DNA from: Styela clava
Taxonomy: Eukaryota; Chordata; Ascidiacea; Stolidobranchia; Styelidae
Assembly: GCF_964204865.1 (NCBI RefSeq)
Contig: NC_135250.1
Location: 21,443,395-21,507,394 of the forward strand
Direction of reading: 5' to 3'
DNA: 64,000 bases
A model generated the notes under the pieces. The model had not been told where the DNA came from and ran no database searches. It saw only the letters and a list, made by a program, of their open reading frames with translations. The position numbers and the translations under genes are program-made. Shown here in pieces: positions 1-13,235 of the stretch (position 1 is the stretch's first letter; the number at the start of each line of letters is the position of its first letter).

Positions 1-3000
1 CAAAAGAAGTGTTTTTTTTTTATCACATCTAAGCGACATATTTGCTGAAGTTCAGCACGGAATGCTATTTTGCAAAGTGCTTTGTAACTCCCATGATGTT
101 AATAATATTTAAAATTACATTTTAGGTAAACATCGGAGATATATGCAACGCCCTTAAAATTCTAGTATCATTTATGCCCAGTTCTCGATGGAAAATGACG
201 AAAACACTACAACACTACAAAAAATAGTGAACTATATTAAGTTGTTCGTGTAGTCCCATTTCCGGGACGTGGTCGGTGTTGTTCACTTTATAAGCTATTC
301 AGATTACCGAGAGATCATCGAGGGATATATTTAAATGGGGCTACGGGGGCGATAGCCTGGCTGTTTTTGCATTAACTTCTTAATTTAGCAACGATAATAG
401 CGCTTAGTCATAAGTTTGGTTAACATAATGTTTGCAAAATAATATCATCGGCAACATATATATAGCTATTTACGACAAGTTTGTCATTTTAAAATTTACA
501 GTGCGTTAAATTAGGCGAATGAAATTTTTAATCGCAATCACTAAACAACGGTCTCTATGTTTGAAATCTAATGAAGTGGAATAACTACGTAACCAACTCA
601 AAAGTAAAAAATTGTGGTTGATTAGACATAAAACATTAAATTTATTGACATTTGACACATGTGCAATGCTGCCACCATAATTCTATATGATTACAGTAGC
701 TTTTAGAATATCAGTGATCGACCGTAAGTTTGCTTTTTCAAGTCTCCTTCACTTCTCAAGTACACGTGATCTTGCTCTGAGTGAATTATCTTGAAAATAC
801 AATAAAAAGAACGAAAGTATCAAAGACCCAAAATTAATTTCACTGCGACCATTTTTACCTTGCAACCCCATTGTATTGGTAGCGTGGCACACAAAAAAAT
901 CGGAGAAGCAATTAAGCAAGAGCTACAATTTGTCCGTCCTATGTCATAGACATAGACCAATGTTAAACCTAAAAATCATGTACTCTGAAGTAATTTTGAC
1001 ACTTGTACGTCTTACTAAAGAATATACACGTTCCACACTTGTCGTCTCTAGATAGATGTAAACTGAAACAGTTGCTTCCACAGAGCCCAAACTTTTTGAT
1101 TCTGCTGTCTATTGCGTATCCCAGAGTTGTTTTTACCGTTTGCATATGCAATAGGTGACTCACTAAAATGCAATAAAACTTATTAATGAATATCCTTGAT
1201 TCGTCATCAGTATTGAATTCCGAAGCTTCTGACTGGGATAAATAATGTGATAAATGGGATTTTGTATTCCGAGAAACAACATTATTAAATTTTATTTATG
1301 ATTACAAAATTCCATGTGTCAAAATATTTTGTATCAGGTCTCACGGACAAGAAAGACTTTTTAAAATTCTCTTTTAGACCTGGACTCAATGGAAGACAGG
1401 AGTGGTGTAGAAGTTGACATGGCTAAATATTGGCACGTATTAGTGTTAAAAGCTTTGGACAAAAGGGGAATAACAATTCAAACAAGCCGTGAATAAACAT
1501 CTGCTCATAATAACTTTAGAATCAGAGTTTATACAACGACGACGAAGTTTAAAAGTTCTTCGGATCCCATTGACCCGATGTCACAATTTATATAAAATAC
1601 GTCATAATGCACAATGTTTGACGCAGGAAAAGTAGTGTTTGCGTAACACAATAATACAAATTTGCAGTATGGATCATGTCCCATCGGTCATCTCATAGAG
1701 ATCAGTATTAGACCTATTTACAAGGATATTTACGTATATTGTCTGCGCTCGAATATTAAGTAATGTGGTCACGAAATTAATAAGTGAAAGCGAGGTCTGT
1801 ATTCATCCGCTAGCTGTGACATTTGCCCGGTGCAAATGAGGTTTTCCAACTTTAGTTTATTCGGTTAAATGCAATGATTCATTTGTTACTGACCACATCA
1901 CAAGTGATCTATTGGGAATTGATTCCATAAAAAGTCGATCGTCTGGTCGTCGTCGGTTGGCGCGGCATTTGGTGGTCACACGCAGGCAGAGGGCACGTAC
2001 GCCCCCGATGTTTGCATCGAGTTGTGCTACGATCAGCTGAAACCGACAAGTCTGTTCTAAATTCAATAGCGAGGAGCTTACAAGCAATCAGCATTGCGAG
2101 GTCTGATGCGGCCATTTACGAAAATCATATTTCAAACTCCCAAGCATGGTGTGAACACGGACAGCTTCCGATACTTACAGATTAACTTTTATTGCGTTAG
2201 CGCTTTTGCATTTTCTCGCTGTATATTATTAGCCTGGTATGGAATGCGGATATAATTAAGTTAACCAATATGTTTTTATATCATTTAAGGCAAGAGGCAG
2301 TGTGACCATCATATGCATTTGGAACTCAGTTTGCAATTAACTCGTCTGATAGAAACGCTGTCGTGGCTATACTAGAATGATAATTCTAAAGTTAGAATGA
2401 GCAATGGGACTTCAAATAAGTGTAATCGACTAAAACGCATGCCAAGAAGACAGGCGAAAGGCTAAACTAGTTGTTGCAAGTACTTTGGCCATATGTAACT
2501 AATGTAAGCAAGCGAAGATGCATAAACACAAGTATCCTTCGCGACTGGGCGCTTATTAATTCCTTAGTAAGTTACGCTAGTGTCTCACTTAGGTCGTTTT
2601 TTCTTGATCAGTTCTATTCGGGATACAATTTTTTGCATATTCGCGTGAGAAGTGTGCATTTTCGTGTTGTTTCCATAAAAATCACTTTTACCATTTTCGA
2701 AAAAAAAAATCTGTAAATCACGCTTGCTTTAGAGTCGGTAAAAAGGAAAAAATAACAAATTTTCATGTTTTAATAAAAATAAAAACAGCGGGCGAGACAT
2801 AATCTCTGTTAGTAGATGTAACGCGATGATCAAGTACTTGTTAAATTAATATGAATACCATAGTTCGTCAAACTAAATTTATAGTTTCAGCATGCAAAAT
2901 TTTAATGTTTGTGTCAATTCTGGCCATTGAGTAATTGCTTTCACCAACCCCCAGCGAACCAGGGTGTATGTGACTTGTAAATGCCAAAAAAATATTATTA

Positions 3001-3654
3001 ATTTGCTCAAATTTTTCAACAGTGCTCGCTTTTACCTTTTGAGGGTCTTTATAAGCGAAGTCCCTCTCTGATTCCAGGAACAATGCTTAGGACTGTCAAG
3101 TCGCCAACAAAACCAATAAATTCATATTGAATCAGTTTTTTTATCTGTGAAATCTGACTTGAATTGAATATTACTTTTTTCGGTTGATGTTTATTTTCAG
3201 ACAGTCAGACAAGGTCGCAGGGCATTGTTTTACGTAGAAAATAGTATGAGTCAGTGTGATCTCAAGAACACATAAAACAAAACAAGTCTTGTCAGTGTAT
3301 TTAACGAAGTATTTGAATTTAGATTGAATATATTATGACAACAGCTAAGGGATAATATTAGTAGAAAAAACGTGGAGCTAGGAAAAGCCAAATCAGAATC
3401 ACATATTGGGGAATATTGATTGATTAAAATCAGTGCATTTTCTGATAATCACTCAAGAAATATATGAACGTTTCTAGAATGACATTTTTGGTTGAAATTG
3501 ACGTATAGGGCAAGCATTTAATTGGTCAATTTTAGTTGAAAAATATTTTTTTATTGTTGACGTTTTTTAGCATTCTCGACTTCTTTTAAAAACTAGTACA
3601 TTAATGAATATATTCGAGCGGAATAATGATTGCAAGATCTCCAAATGAAACAAC
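1..3654. other. intergenic region upstream of the FGF gene
   Basis: No coding exon that I recognise. It is AT-rich, with a comparatively GC-rich island at about 1920-2110 that has short overlapping minus-strand frames but no family motif. The FGF promoter should lie in the right-hand end, but no clear TATA or initiator stands out. Confidence 0.5.
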
Positions 3655-6646
3655 ATGCTCCTGCCATTTTCTGTATATTGTCGAAGAATAAAAGCAACAA
3701 CGTCGTCAACAATATCAGTGTGTTTTAAAACGCCAAATCGACCTCAAATCATCTTCAATTTTCTACTTCATTTACTTATTTTAATCAACAACAGTGTTAT
3801 CAACTTCAAACGTGCAAACATTTTTCTTCTTTTCGTTGCCTTGAACTTGTTATTTGTACCAATCATGGGGTCGCCGTTGATCGTCAACCCCGAGGATAAA
3901 TCGGGCCTGGCCAATAAAGAAAATCCGAGTATAACACACAATCAAGTATCAACAAATGATAACTTCAACCTTTATGAAAGCACCACCAAAAAACGTGATT
4001 TCGAAAGACAGACTCCTTTAGATTTTCTTCAAAAGGAGAAAAATACAAACTGTTTATTCTGTAAAATATTTTCTTATCATCGGAAGGATTCACCCAATAA
4101 AGTAACGCATACAGGTTCATCAAATTCATTACAGCAAAAGACTGCTTTTTCATCAGAAAGTACAACAACAGGTCACCTACCAACGATTCAAACTAATACA
4201 GCCAAATCAGAAACTACTTCTAGCGGAAAATTGCGTCTAATGGGTGCAATTTCGCACACCGCCATGGACTCGTTTCCGTTTAATAAGCCCAGGACGCGAA
4301 GAAGATGGCGTCGAAATGTCGGCGATCGACGATTGAAAAGACTTTATTGTAGAACTGGATATATTTTACAAATTCGTTCAAATGGACGTGTAGATGGGAC
4401 ATACGACCATCGAAGCAAACTCGGTTAGTATTAGCTTGGAATTCTTAGTTGAAATCATTTACATTCTCACTTATTATTATCACACATGGTCACAGGGTAG
4501 ATGCATTAGAATAATCTGATTCACGCAGTCGATATTAAATATGAACCCAGTGCACCGTCCTGTAGAATCAGATTCGTTTACTATTTTAAATTCATAAATA
4601 TGTAGTGCGTGTTATTATTATCACATTTAGTGTGTTGAGGCCCTTCAATCAAGGCGAAATTTTATTTTAAATATGTATATATTTCCCATATTACATTGTG
4701 GTTCACTATGAGATTATCACGGGAAATTATCAAAAAAAATTTTGTTACTAAGGTGTAATTTTAAGAAGAATTCGCATAACTTAATCTACATAAAGTCCCT
4801 CTACGCTCATCGTAAATGTGCTATGAATTCCAGTTGAATATATGTTTATTTTGACCTCGTGGAAAACTGTCCATTAGCGTGTCAGCAACTTGCGCGTCTC
4901 AACATAATTGTGGACGTTAGTTTGTTTTTGCGATTTAACTGGACAAATGGACAGCGATTGTTGTTTAGTTTACCATGGAGATTAGGGGACCCCCGGTGAG
5001 AAGGATTGAATTGGTGCGTGCGACGCCATTGCGGGTAAAATTATACCTATTTTGATATCAAAAGTATAAAATGAAGAAAGTGTGGTGAAGATGCTCCCAT
5101 TAAAACAGGACCAACAAAAAAATTACCGTTTGATGTTTCAAGAGAGTAAGATCCGAATACAAGTTGGAAAAAGCATTTGGGTTTACTTGCGTCAACACTG
5201 ATATTTTCACAGATCAAATATCGAGTATTGGTATTGTCTAATGTTGTGTAACTTTCGACTTAAGGTACTAAATTTATTTGCTGACGCTGCAAGCGGTCTT
5301 CTACCCCTAAAGTTCCTTTTTAGCTGCTACTGAGAATAGTAACGCTACTCGTTTTTTGAATACAGTCAACACGTTTAATCTTGTTACCGCGCTTCTAATG
5401 AAATAGTACACCAAGTAATCGAACGAAAGCGAAGCCGAAGAAGGCCGACCCTTAAGAGTTCAAATCACGACTGAATTCAAACGAAAAAGTTGTTTTTACA
5501 AAACAGAATTTACCAGATAAACCTATTTGGTTTTTGTGGATTTTTCATGGGAAACTAATAAAACTCGAATTTAATTCGATGAGAACACAGAATAAATTTG
5601 TTTAAGGGATTCATATTTATACTAATAATACAGCACCATTAATCTTATTTAAAACCAAAATGCCACCTTTTTGAATTAATTAAAAAACACACACCTAGCG
5701 AGACTTTGTAAAATAATAAAAGTAGTTTTAAGGTCACTCACCCTGCTACCAAATGCTGCATAAACTTTTCATTGTACCCACAAATCTCGCCAAAAATGTA
5801 TTTTCGCAAGACCCAAACCTTCTAATTTTAGTTAGGGTTAATTATCTTCACTTGTACGCACGGAGATTAAGTACCCATGCCCTCAAAAAACGGATAGTCT
5901 ACCAAATAAGGGTATGTACCTACCCCTGCCTGCTATTTACTTAACCGATGTACTTACTAATTTTATTACTAAGCTCGGAATTTATGTTCCTCCTCTTTAT
6001 TTTTAGGTGAAATGCTTATACAAACGGTCAGCAAAGGTTTAGTTAGAATTCAAAGTCGAGCTACTGGACTTTTTCTTGCCATGACTCGATCGGGGAAATT
6101 ATACGCCACGGTAAGGATTTTCTATAAAAGTTCTAAAGTTCAAAAAATGTAATTAAAAACATTTAATGAAAAAGTACCATTATTTTTAACAGAATTTGGT
6201 TTGAACGATTAAAATATAACAGCAAAAGCTTTTTTTGTGAAGCGACACTTTTATATCGGCCCTTGCACGCAAGGTCAACCACAAATGCCTTGAAATAGAA
6301 TCAATTTGTTTACCCATGTTAAGACTACTTTCTCGTAACGATACTAGATTTCATAAGTTGAACAAGTATTAGGACAAAGAAACATATGGGTTTTATTAGC
6401 AACTGTATTGTAACAAACATCTGATAAGATTTTATTTTACAGGAGGTGTACGACCCCAACAGAAGTAATTTTGTGGAAAAGGTGGAAGAAGGGTGGTATA
6501 ACACATATTCAAACTGGATATCGCCCAGCGACAAAAGACAACGAAAATCTTATGTCGGTATAAGCAAACACGGAAAACCCAAAAAGGGGACGAGAATTTC
6601 ATACACCAGTAAGTCGGCACATTTCCTGCCTCTGGACGTCGACTGA
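3655..6646 (+). CDS. Fgf9/16/20: fibroblast growth factor, FGF9/16/20-like, three coding exons
   Basis: Secreted receptor-tyrosine-kinase ligand. Exons: 3655-4423, 6007-6110, 6443-6646. The donors are GTTAGT and GTAAGG, both acceptors end in AG, and phases 1 then 0 keep one frame to the TGA at 6644-6646, giving about 358 residues. The beta-trefoil core starts near residue 227. LYCRTG (230-235), then GLFLAM in exon 2 and EGWYNTYSN and HFLP in exon 3, are the FGF hallmarks; LYCRTG plus the WYNTYS block is closest to FGF9/16/20, with FGF11-14 the next alternative. The two intron positions match the conserved positions of FGF cores. Residues 31-49 and 54-70 are hydrophobic and may serve as an uncleaved or internal signal. 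A basic cluster RTRRRWRR (213-220) precedes the core and could be a proprotein-convertase site. The N-terminal extension is far longer than in vertebrate FGF9. The true start is uncertain; the ATG encoding MGSPLIV (residue 71) is an alternative. Confidence 0.87.
4424..6006 (+). other. FGF intron 1
   Basis: It separates the exon ending in the KLG codons from the exon starting with GEMLIQ. I see no additional exon or recognisable repeat inside it. Confidence 0.75.
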
Positions 6647-9600
6647 CTGGACGTAACAATGCTGACGGTGTTGGAAAACACAAAAAGGCAGCTTGCCATA
6701 TAGCAGCGTTCATAAGAAATCGGGAAGTGATGATGAAAACAAAGGATGCTTGAACTGACTTGCGCCAATGAAAGTGCATCTAAAATGGGGTTCTGGTGTG
6801 GGTGTTTATCGAACAATTATGTGGCGATGTGAGATTAAATTATGGAGAAAATTGCACACGCTATACCTTTGGAGAAAAGTTCAATATAAAAGCTTAAAAT
6901 GAACTACGCGTTATTTTAGTGCATTTCTGTGGAACGTTTTTCAAACTGATTATTAAATCTGAAATTTTCTAAAAGGTAGACAGATTTTAAATTTGCTGTG
7001 TAAGACAAAAATGGTTATTTGTGGTATTCATGTTTTAATGGTTTCAACGAATTTATTTGTTTCGAAACTATGAAGCGAGTATTTTTGTCATGTGGCCCTC
7101 TACTAGTATCGCTGATTGGTTGATTTCATTGTTTTGTGTCGTCAACAAAGACAGATCGAGAATGAGTGTCTACGAAAATTGCACCCCAATTCGTTGTAGA
7201 CGTACGCAATAGCACAGCTTTGTAATTGTTATCGTAGGCTACCAGCTATCATGCGCATAGTGTCTTTAATGCATGCTTATGTGCAGGACTAAATTTGACC
7301 GACAATTCGCAAGGGAATATGCTGTTGTTGATACACAGATAGGCATTGCGGTGTCGCAAGCTTTAAATAATATAATACAATAAACGACGTGTTTTTCACC
7401 GACTTCATTAAGACGTGATAAAATGTACTAAATTAACTGGCGTTTGCCTGTAAATAAATCCCTGCTGGTTCTGTGGATATACATTTGTTGGGTCTCACTT
7501 AGTATGCCATTGGTTTGAAATTACTGTTATTGTCAAGTAAAATATAATGCGTTTACAATTCATCTGGAATATTAAATTGTGTCTTCGCAATTCATAATCA
7601 CGCTATATTAAAAACAAGATCCTATTTCTCCCTTATACCGATGAATTTCTGGCATCCATGAAATGCTTTTCTGCATACTCTTTTGCAAATTATAAGATTA
7701 CCGTTCTATTTTTAAACAACATTTCACAAATTATGCATGGTCAAGCATGGTCATATGATATTAAAGACATGAAATATCATAACATATAGGATCATATTAA
7801 AACAAACTATAATCTTTCTCGCACGAGCAAATTCCTTTTCGTATATTGAGTTGGCTACGTAGGTCGATTGGCCACATTTAATAGAAAAATATAATACAGC
7901 TCATGCTTGATTCAAGTCCGTTAATGGTGTTGAAAATATTTCGCAAGAAAAATATTTTTCGTAGTAGACATGAGACGAATATACATCATTGTCAGTATGC
8001 AATTAAGCTCAATAATACGCGACGAATGACCGAATTTGTACCACACAATTTGTTAAAAATTACATCAGAATAAACTGACATTTCATCATATATCTAACCG
8101 GACACAGGGTGAAATATTCCCACAAATCTATATAAGTGTTAGTGAGAGGTGATACAATTTTAGTAGAGCATTTTTCAACGACAGAAGTGCATGGCATATT
8201 CAGGATCAAACTACATGCATATGCCAGTTTATTTGGTACATAATCTTAACAATTGAAAATTAATATCCATGTCTTTCTAAATGCTTAACTTTCAGTATTA
8301 GAATTTTAATTTTTCCTTATTTTTATATCACTCTTTGTTTTTCTACATTTTTATGCTATTTATTTTGCCTCATTTTTTATATTTGTTTTCATTTTTGTTC
8401 TTTATCATTTTTGTTCGTTATTTTGACAAAAATTGCCTTTTAATTTCAATAAAGCAATCAAAACAATAGTTTATTGCCGTGGCCTATTTGAAGGAATTTA
8501 TCGCGGCCAAATGTGGGCTCGTGATATAGGGCGCTAAGTTATCTTGCTATATCTATGAGCCTAAGTATGTTGAGCCCTGGCAAAGGTATAAGCTAAAGCT
8601 TAATATTCAACATTTAATTAAATTATAATTTGACTAAAGTATTTCGAAAGAATCATGCGTGCATAACATACTTTCTACTCTAGTGAGAAATGCTATAGAT
8701 AGATTATAAAAAATTATATAAAGAAAGAAATAGCGTGCGTGCGAGCGAGTATGGGAGATAATTAGAGACATTTTCCTCGACTTGCGAAGTTTCGAAACAA
8801 AGGGAAATCAGGTAGCATGGGAGCAGAATAAAATGATTTAAACTTGTAAACCGGGAACCCTGCACACTGCGAAACAAATTTTAGATTCTGATTTATAAGG
8901 AAAATTTTGTTCCGCATTCACAATGTATCATTGAAATGACATTGTAACTAAAGATTACTCTCACGCTATTTGTCAAAAAAAAATATATTCTTTTGAATTC
9001 CCACACCGTCAGCGTGTAAAATAACTTGATTGATTCATGTTTAGGAGTATTTAATAGAATAGGTGGCAAAATTGGAAAAATTCTCCGAATACAGAGATAC
9101 AGTTTCATGCAAAAAGCAAAAAAAAGATAACAAATTTCGAATTCTTATTTTAGGTTCAATTTTGTGTTTACTTATATTTTTTTCAAAATCTTGACCTTTA
9201 AATGAGACTTACTCCATTGGGTTAAGGCACTCGTCTCCTCTAAAATAAGTTAATTTAATAACTTTCGTGCCAGGTAACGTGGAACATCTTCCCAGACTCG
9301 TGCGAAACATTCTCTCAGTCGAATCGGCATCTTGTCTACAAAGGCTTCTTCCAAATTAATTCGAAGGGAAAACAAAAATCAAGATAAGTCCTTGTAAAAA
9401 CTATTTCACCACTAAGTACGCACGTACTTGCAAAATTTTCGCACGTGAGGGGCGCACGACAGCTTTACTGCTAAATTTAAATAAATAAAAATTGTAAATA
9501 ATACACCGTTTAAAAATAGCCAAATAGTAAACAAATGAGTTGAATAAAAGAAAAATAAATTTAAATATATGTTATATAATGTAACAGCTACTACTAAAAT

Positions 9601-10744
9601 TTCTTTGTTGAATTGCATTTACTTTGCTACCGCTGCTGAGTAATAGTGAATATTATATACCAAAATCTGATTTGGATGAACAGTATTATCACCGACTTCA
9701 TAATTTGTTGTGGAGACTTGACGTCGTGGAGCATATTCACAGCTAAAACGTAATAGCATTTAATCGTCAAGTGAAATCCAGGACCACATTCGGAAAGCAA
9801 GCAAAATTGAAAATAATTATTCAGTTTCATACCTAACGAAAAAATAATTAAGTAGACTATGATAAAGTTGAAAATTAGACTTGATATTAAGTTTATAAAA
9901 TGATGTGAGCCACTCCTCTTTTTTACATACGCCGATTTGAATCCAATGCGTTAGATCTGAACCATATTTTCATTTATTTATTCAAGATTACCTTCAATTA
10001 GACGTAAAAGTTGAAATATGTAGGATACTTATATTTTGTTCAGCATCATTGACAATATAAGCCCAGTGGTTTTAATCTGTTGATGTATTAGAATGAAGTT
10101 CAAATTAACGTTCACTCGTTCTGGGGAACAAGGGGAAAGTATTCTTATTATAGCAGTTATATCATCCTTTTCTGCCTTCAATTGGCGATTATAAACCTCA
10201 GAGTTCATAGGCGATACTTAAAAAAATTAATACACAAAACAGGATTAATACCATTATTATCTCTCTCAAATGCAAACTAATTTTTCTCTCCAAGTACTCA
10301 AATGTTAGGCCACATGGTAATTGTAGTGGTCTGAACATGCTTGGTCGTTTTCAAAAAAAAATATTCTATTATTCAGTCTTGATGCGAAAGCACGCTTTCA
10401 CTCGTTTCCTATTGTTCATACATGATATTCAATTTGGTTATAGTGCTATAAGCATCGGAGATGGCAGGTAAATAGGGTAGGGCTGCGATTCACTAACTGA
10501 GGTTTCAATTTATCGAACGCGGTATGAATTAGTGAGCTTAATAGAATTTTTTCTGGGATTAAAGGCGGAGCAACGGGTTGGGCACAAACCGTCGCACGAG
10601 ATATTGTGGCCAGGGTGAATACCGCACTATAAGGTGCTATTGTTGGGTTTGTTTATTTATTTTCTGTTGAGTAAAAATGAAGTGCCTATTTTAAAGTGAC
10701 AAAACACTTTTTTTGCAGTAGAATGAGAAGAAATAAAGGCGGAT
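6647..10744. other. gene-poor region downstream of FGF
   Basis: It contains the FGF 3' untranslated region of unknown length. A T-rich tract at about 8310-8450 ends in an AATAAA near 8449 and could be a distant polyadenylation region or the tail of an old retroelement. No exon could be supported; short open frames here have no family motif. Confidence 0.4.
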
Positions 10745-10902
10745 GGGTGCTCCCGAAGTATGCGAACCAAGATGGCGGACATCGGAACGTAACATGGGTA
10801 ACAGGTTAGGGTTAGGCGATAATTTCTTTCCAATTTTCCTTATTTTAGTCCTATTATCAGTTCGAAGACTAGCCAAGAGGTTCGCATACTTCGGGAGCCC
10901 CG
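10745..10902. mobile_element. palindromic MITE with near-identical inverted ends
   Basis: The left end carries GCTCCCGAAGTATGCGAACC and the right end carries its exact reverse complement, ending at about 10902. Internal sequence is short and includes AAGATGGCGGAC and a GTTAGGGTTAGG stretch. The arms and small size fit a non-autonomous DNA transposon. I recall similar ends in Ciona sequence, but this is memory and unverified. I found no convincing target-site duplication. Confidence 0.75.
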
Positions 10903-13095
10903 GCGGATGCCTGGAACATAACTGAGAGTAAATCGGTATTTATTCACAAAAATAAAAAAAAATCAGCCCAAATAAAAAACAAAGTCAATATTTTCAGTTT
11001 CTTTAATTTTTTAAACTCTAGAATTTATTTCATTTCTCCAGTATCAAAACATTTTTTTTCTTGTCAGGTTGTTTCCGTGAGCGCCGAAGCGTGATGGTAC
11101 GACGCCCAATAGTTACGCCGCCATTTAGTGGTGAGGCACTAAGCCCAAGCTTGTAAGGGTTAACCATATGTGACATTTTGACGGAGCAAAACATGTATGC
11201 ATTTGTTTTTAAAGCTAAAGATCTTATCCATAACTTAATCCCGCCATCAGTCTAGCTCTCACAACACCTTAGCACGATAGTAAATTTTTAACTTGACTTA
11301 ACATTTTTTACGATTTTAAATTTTTTTTTTGTTTCTCTTTTTCATAGCAAAAATATTTCCGATTTTTTGTTGTCTTGTTTGAACAGTTCTTTTTTATTGG
11401 TCTTTTTTTTTGAGTTTTGAAACCAGCTGAGTTAGCTAGCCAGTCACGCGGTTCGAATTTTGGCATTGCGTGACCAGTAATCTAAATTAATCGATGTCAA
11501 ATTACGGAAAAAAGTGAGTGGACCTGCCTACGTCCAAGATAGGAGATCAGTGTAAAATAAGATATATGAGCCTGATCATTAGTTAAAATTAAAAGGCTCT
11601 GCCCACTTTCTAATTTGCAATCAATATTTTTATGGTTTGAATATATAGTTAATACAAAAAACTTGTTACGGAATGACCAATAATGTCATTTCGAATAAAA
11701 GTTATTTTGTTCTGTTACTTCGTTATTTAAATCAACAATTGTGCCGACAATATACGAAAATTTAATTCAATTTCTTCTTTTATCAATAAGTTTTTCCAAA
11801 TCAGCGATAAAGAATAACTAGGATGCACACTTTCAATATAAATCATGAAGTGCGTTTATAAAGTTGATTATATAATTTCTGTCGTAGTCAGAGTGACGTA
11901 AGTCTGCGTGACTTTATAAATTTTGATGACTCATTATCTCTGAGGAATTTCCTTGTACGTCAGTTCTCTGATGCATGTGTGGCGTAATAATACGCTAAAC
12001 GTGGCATAAAATTCGGAATTTAGTATAGTATTGGGATATATGAAAAACAAGAAAAATAAAATACTGCTAAACTACAAATCGCATGACAATACCGCCTGTG
12101 GTAGCTTAACGTTAAGTATACGAACTCTTGTTTCGGTCAGTTCACGATGATCGATCGACAGATTTCGACGGTCAAATTAATTATTGTGAAAGAATATCTA
12201 ACGTGATCAAACATATTCACAAGAAAATACCTTTTTGGTATAGTATGGAGGCTTTGCATATGTTTCTTACAAAACACAAAATTGAGGAATAGCCCCAATA
12301 TAGAAAATTAACTGACACCCAAACATTCATACGAGTAGCCTACTAACAGGATGACGTTGTACTGTATGTGGACGTTTTAAGTTGTTATTGGCTGACCTAT
12401 ATTGTTGGAAAAATTGCTTTTCTTCGACACTAATGGGCAAAGAATTTTTAAAATATCAGTAGTCGCAGATGGTTGAAGCGGATAGAAGGTCATTACTTTC
12501 AGAAGCTAGACATTTCAATCAAAATTTTGGTATTCCTACACCAACGCCTGATATCAGACCAGTCAGGTACTTTCCGACATCTCCGATGCCCACTTTTCTA
12601 CGATCTTACCTGCATTGATGTTGCTGATGCAGCAGCGCGGCATCATTTATACTTTTAATTTGGAGCTTTTGAATGATGGAACAGAGCGCAGAAAAGATGA
12701 GACCATCACTGCACCTGTTGGAATCGTGATCGTTCGTGGAAATTCGGTAATAATTTTGGAAGCATTGGAACGGATACAATGATTTTAAATTGAACTAATG
12801 GAAAACGACAAAAAAAAACGATACCCCAATCGTTGATTTGTGCATAGACTGCTATGGAACATTCAATCTATTTACCGATCTTGTTTTTAGTAACCATTTT
12901 TGTCACTGTGTTATTTTTGCAATGAAATTGAACTAGGCCTACAACATCACCATTTTACGTCAGCAAGTGTTTTCTATTTCATAATTTTGTAGTTAAAGCG
13001 CTGTTGTGTCACGCATACACGTCTCACATTTTAAATTTAATTGCCCGTTTTTTTATATCGTGTTTTTGTTTTATTGTGTTTTGACTGTTTTTGGT
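10903..13095. other. intergenic, no gene seen
   Basis: AT-rich sequence with poly-T runs near 11310-11410. I see no splice-compatible coding segment and no clear repeat boundary. Confidence 0.4.
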
Positions 13096-13235
13096 GGACG
13101 GACCCGTACTTGTACGTTTTTAACTTTTTATTAAGTTATGCCCGTCCTCCAGGTCCTCTGTATTTTGTTTGTCCGTTTGTTATTGTTTTTGTTTTGTTTC
13201 TATCAGAGTGACCAAATAAATTAGATTTGAATGAT
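13096..13235 (+). repeat. retroelement tail-like repeat, copy 1
   Basis: The segment CAGGTCCTCTGTATTTTG, then TTGTCCGTTTG, a poly-T-rich run, CAGAGTGACCAAATAAA and a TTGA-type end recurs at about 15266-15340 as CAGGTCCTCTTCATTTTG with CAGAGTGACCAAAATAAA. Two dispersed copies ending in a simple TTGA-like tail fit the 3' end of a non-LTR retrotransposon or its SINE partner. No reverse transcriptase is visible. Confidence 0.5.

Noticed and set aside
1909-2115. Possible gene in the GC-rich island
   Set aside because: Overlapping short frames in different phases, no recognisable family and no splice-consistent neighbours.
6432-6816. Minus-strand frames over the last FGF exon
   Set aside because: They are antisense shadows of the FGF exon and its 3' flank.
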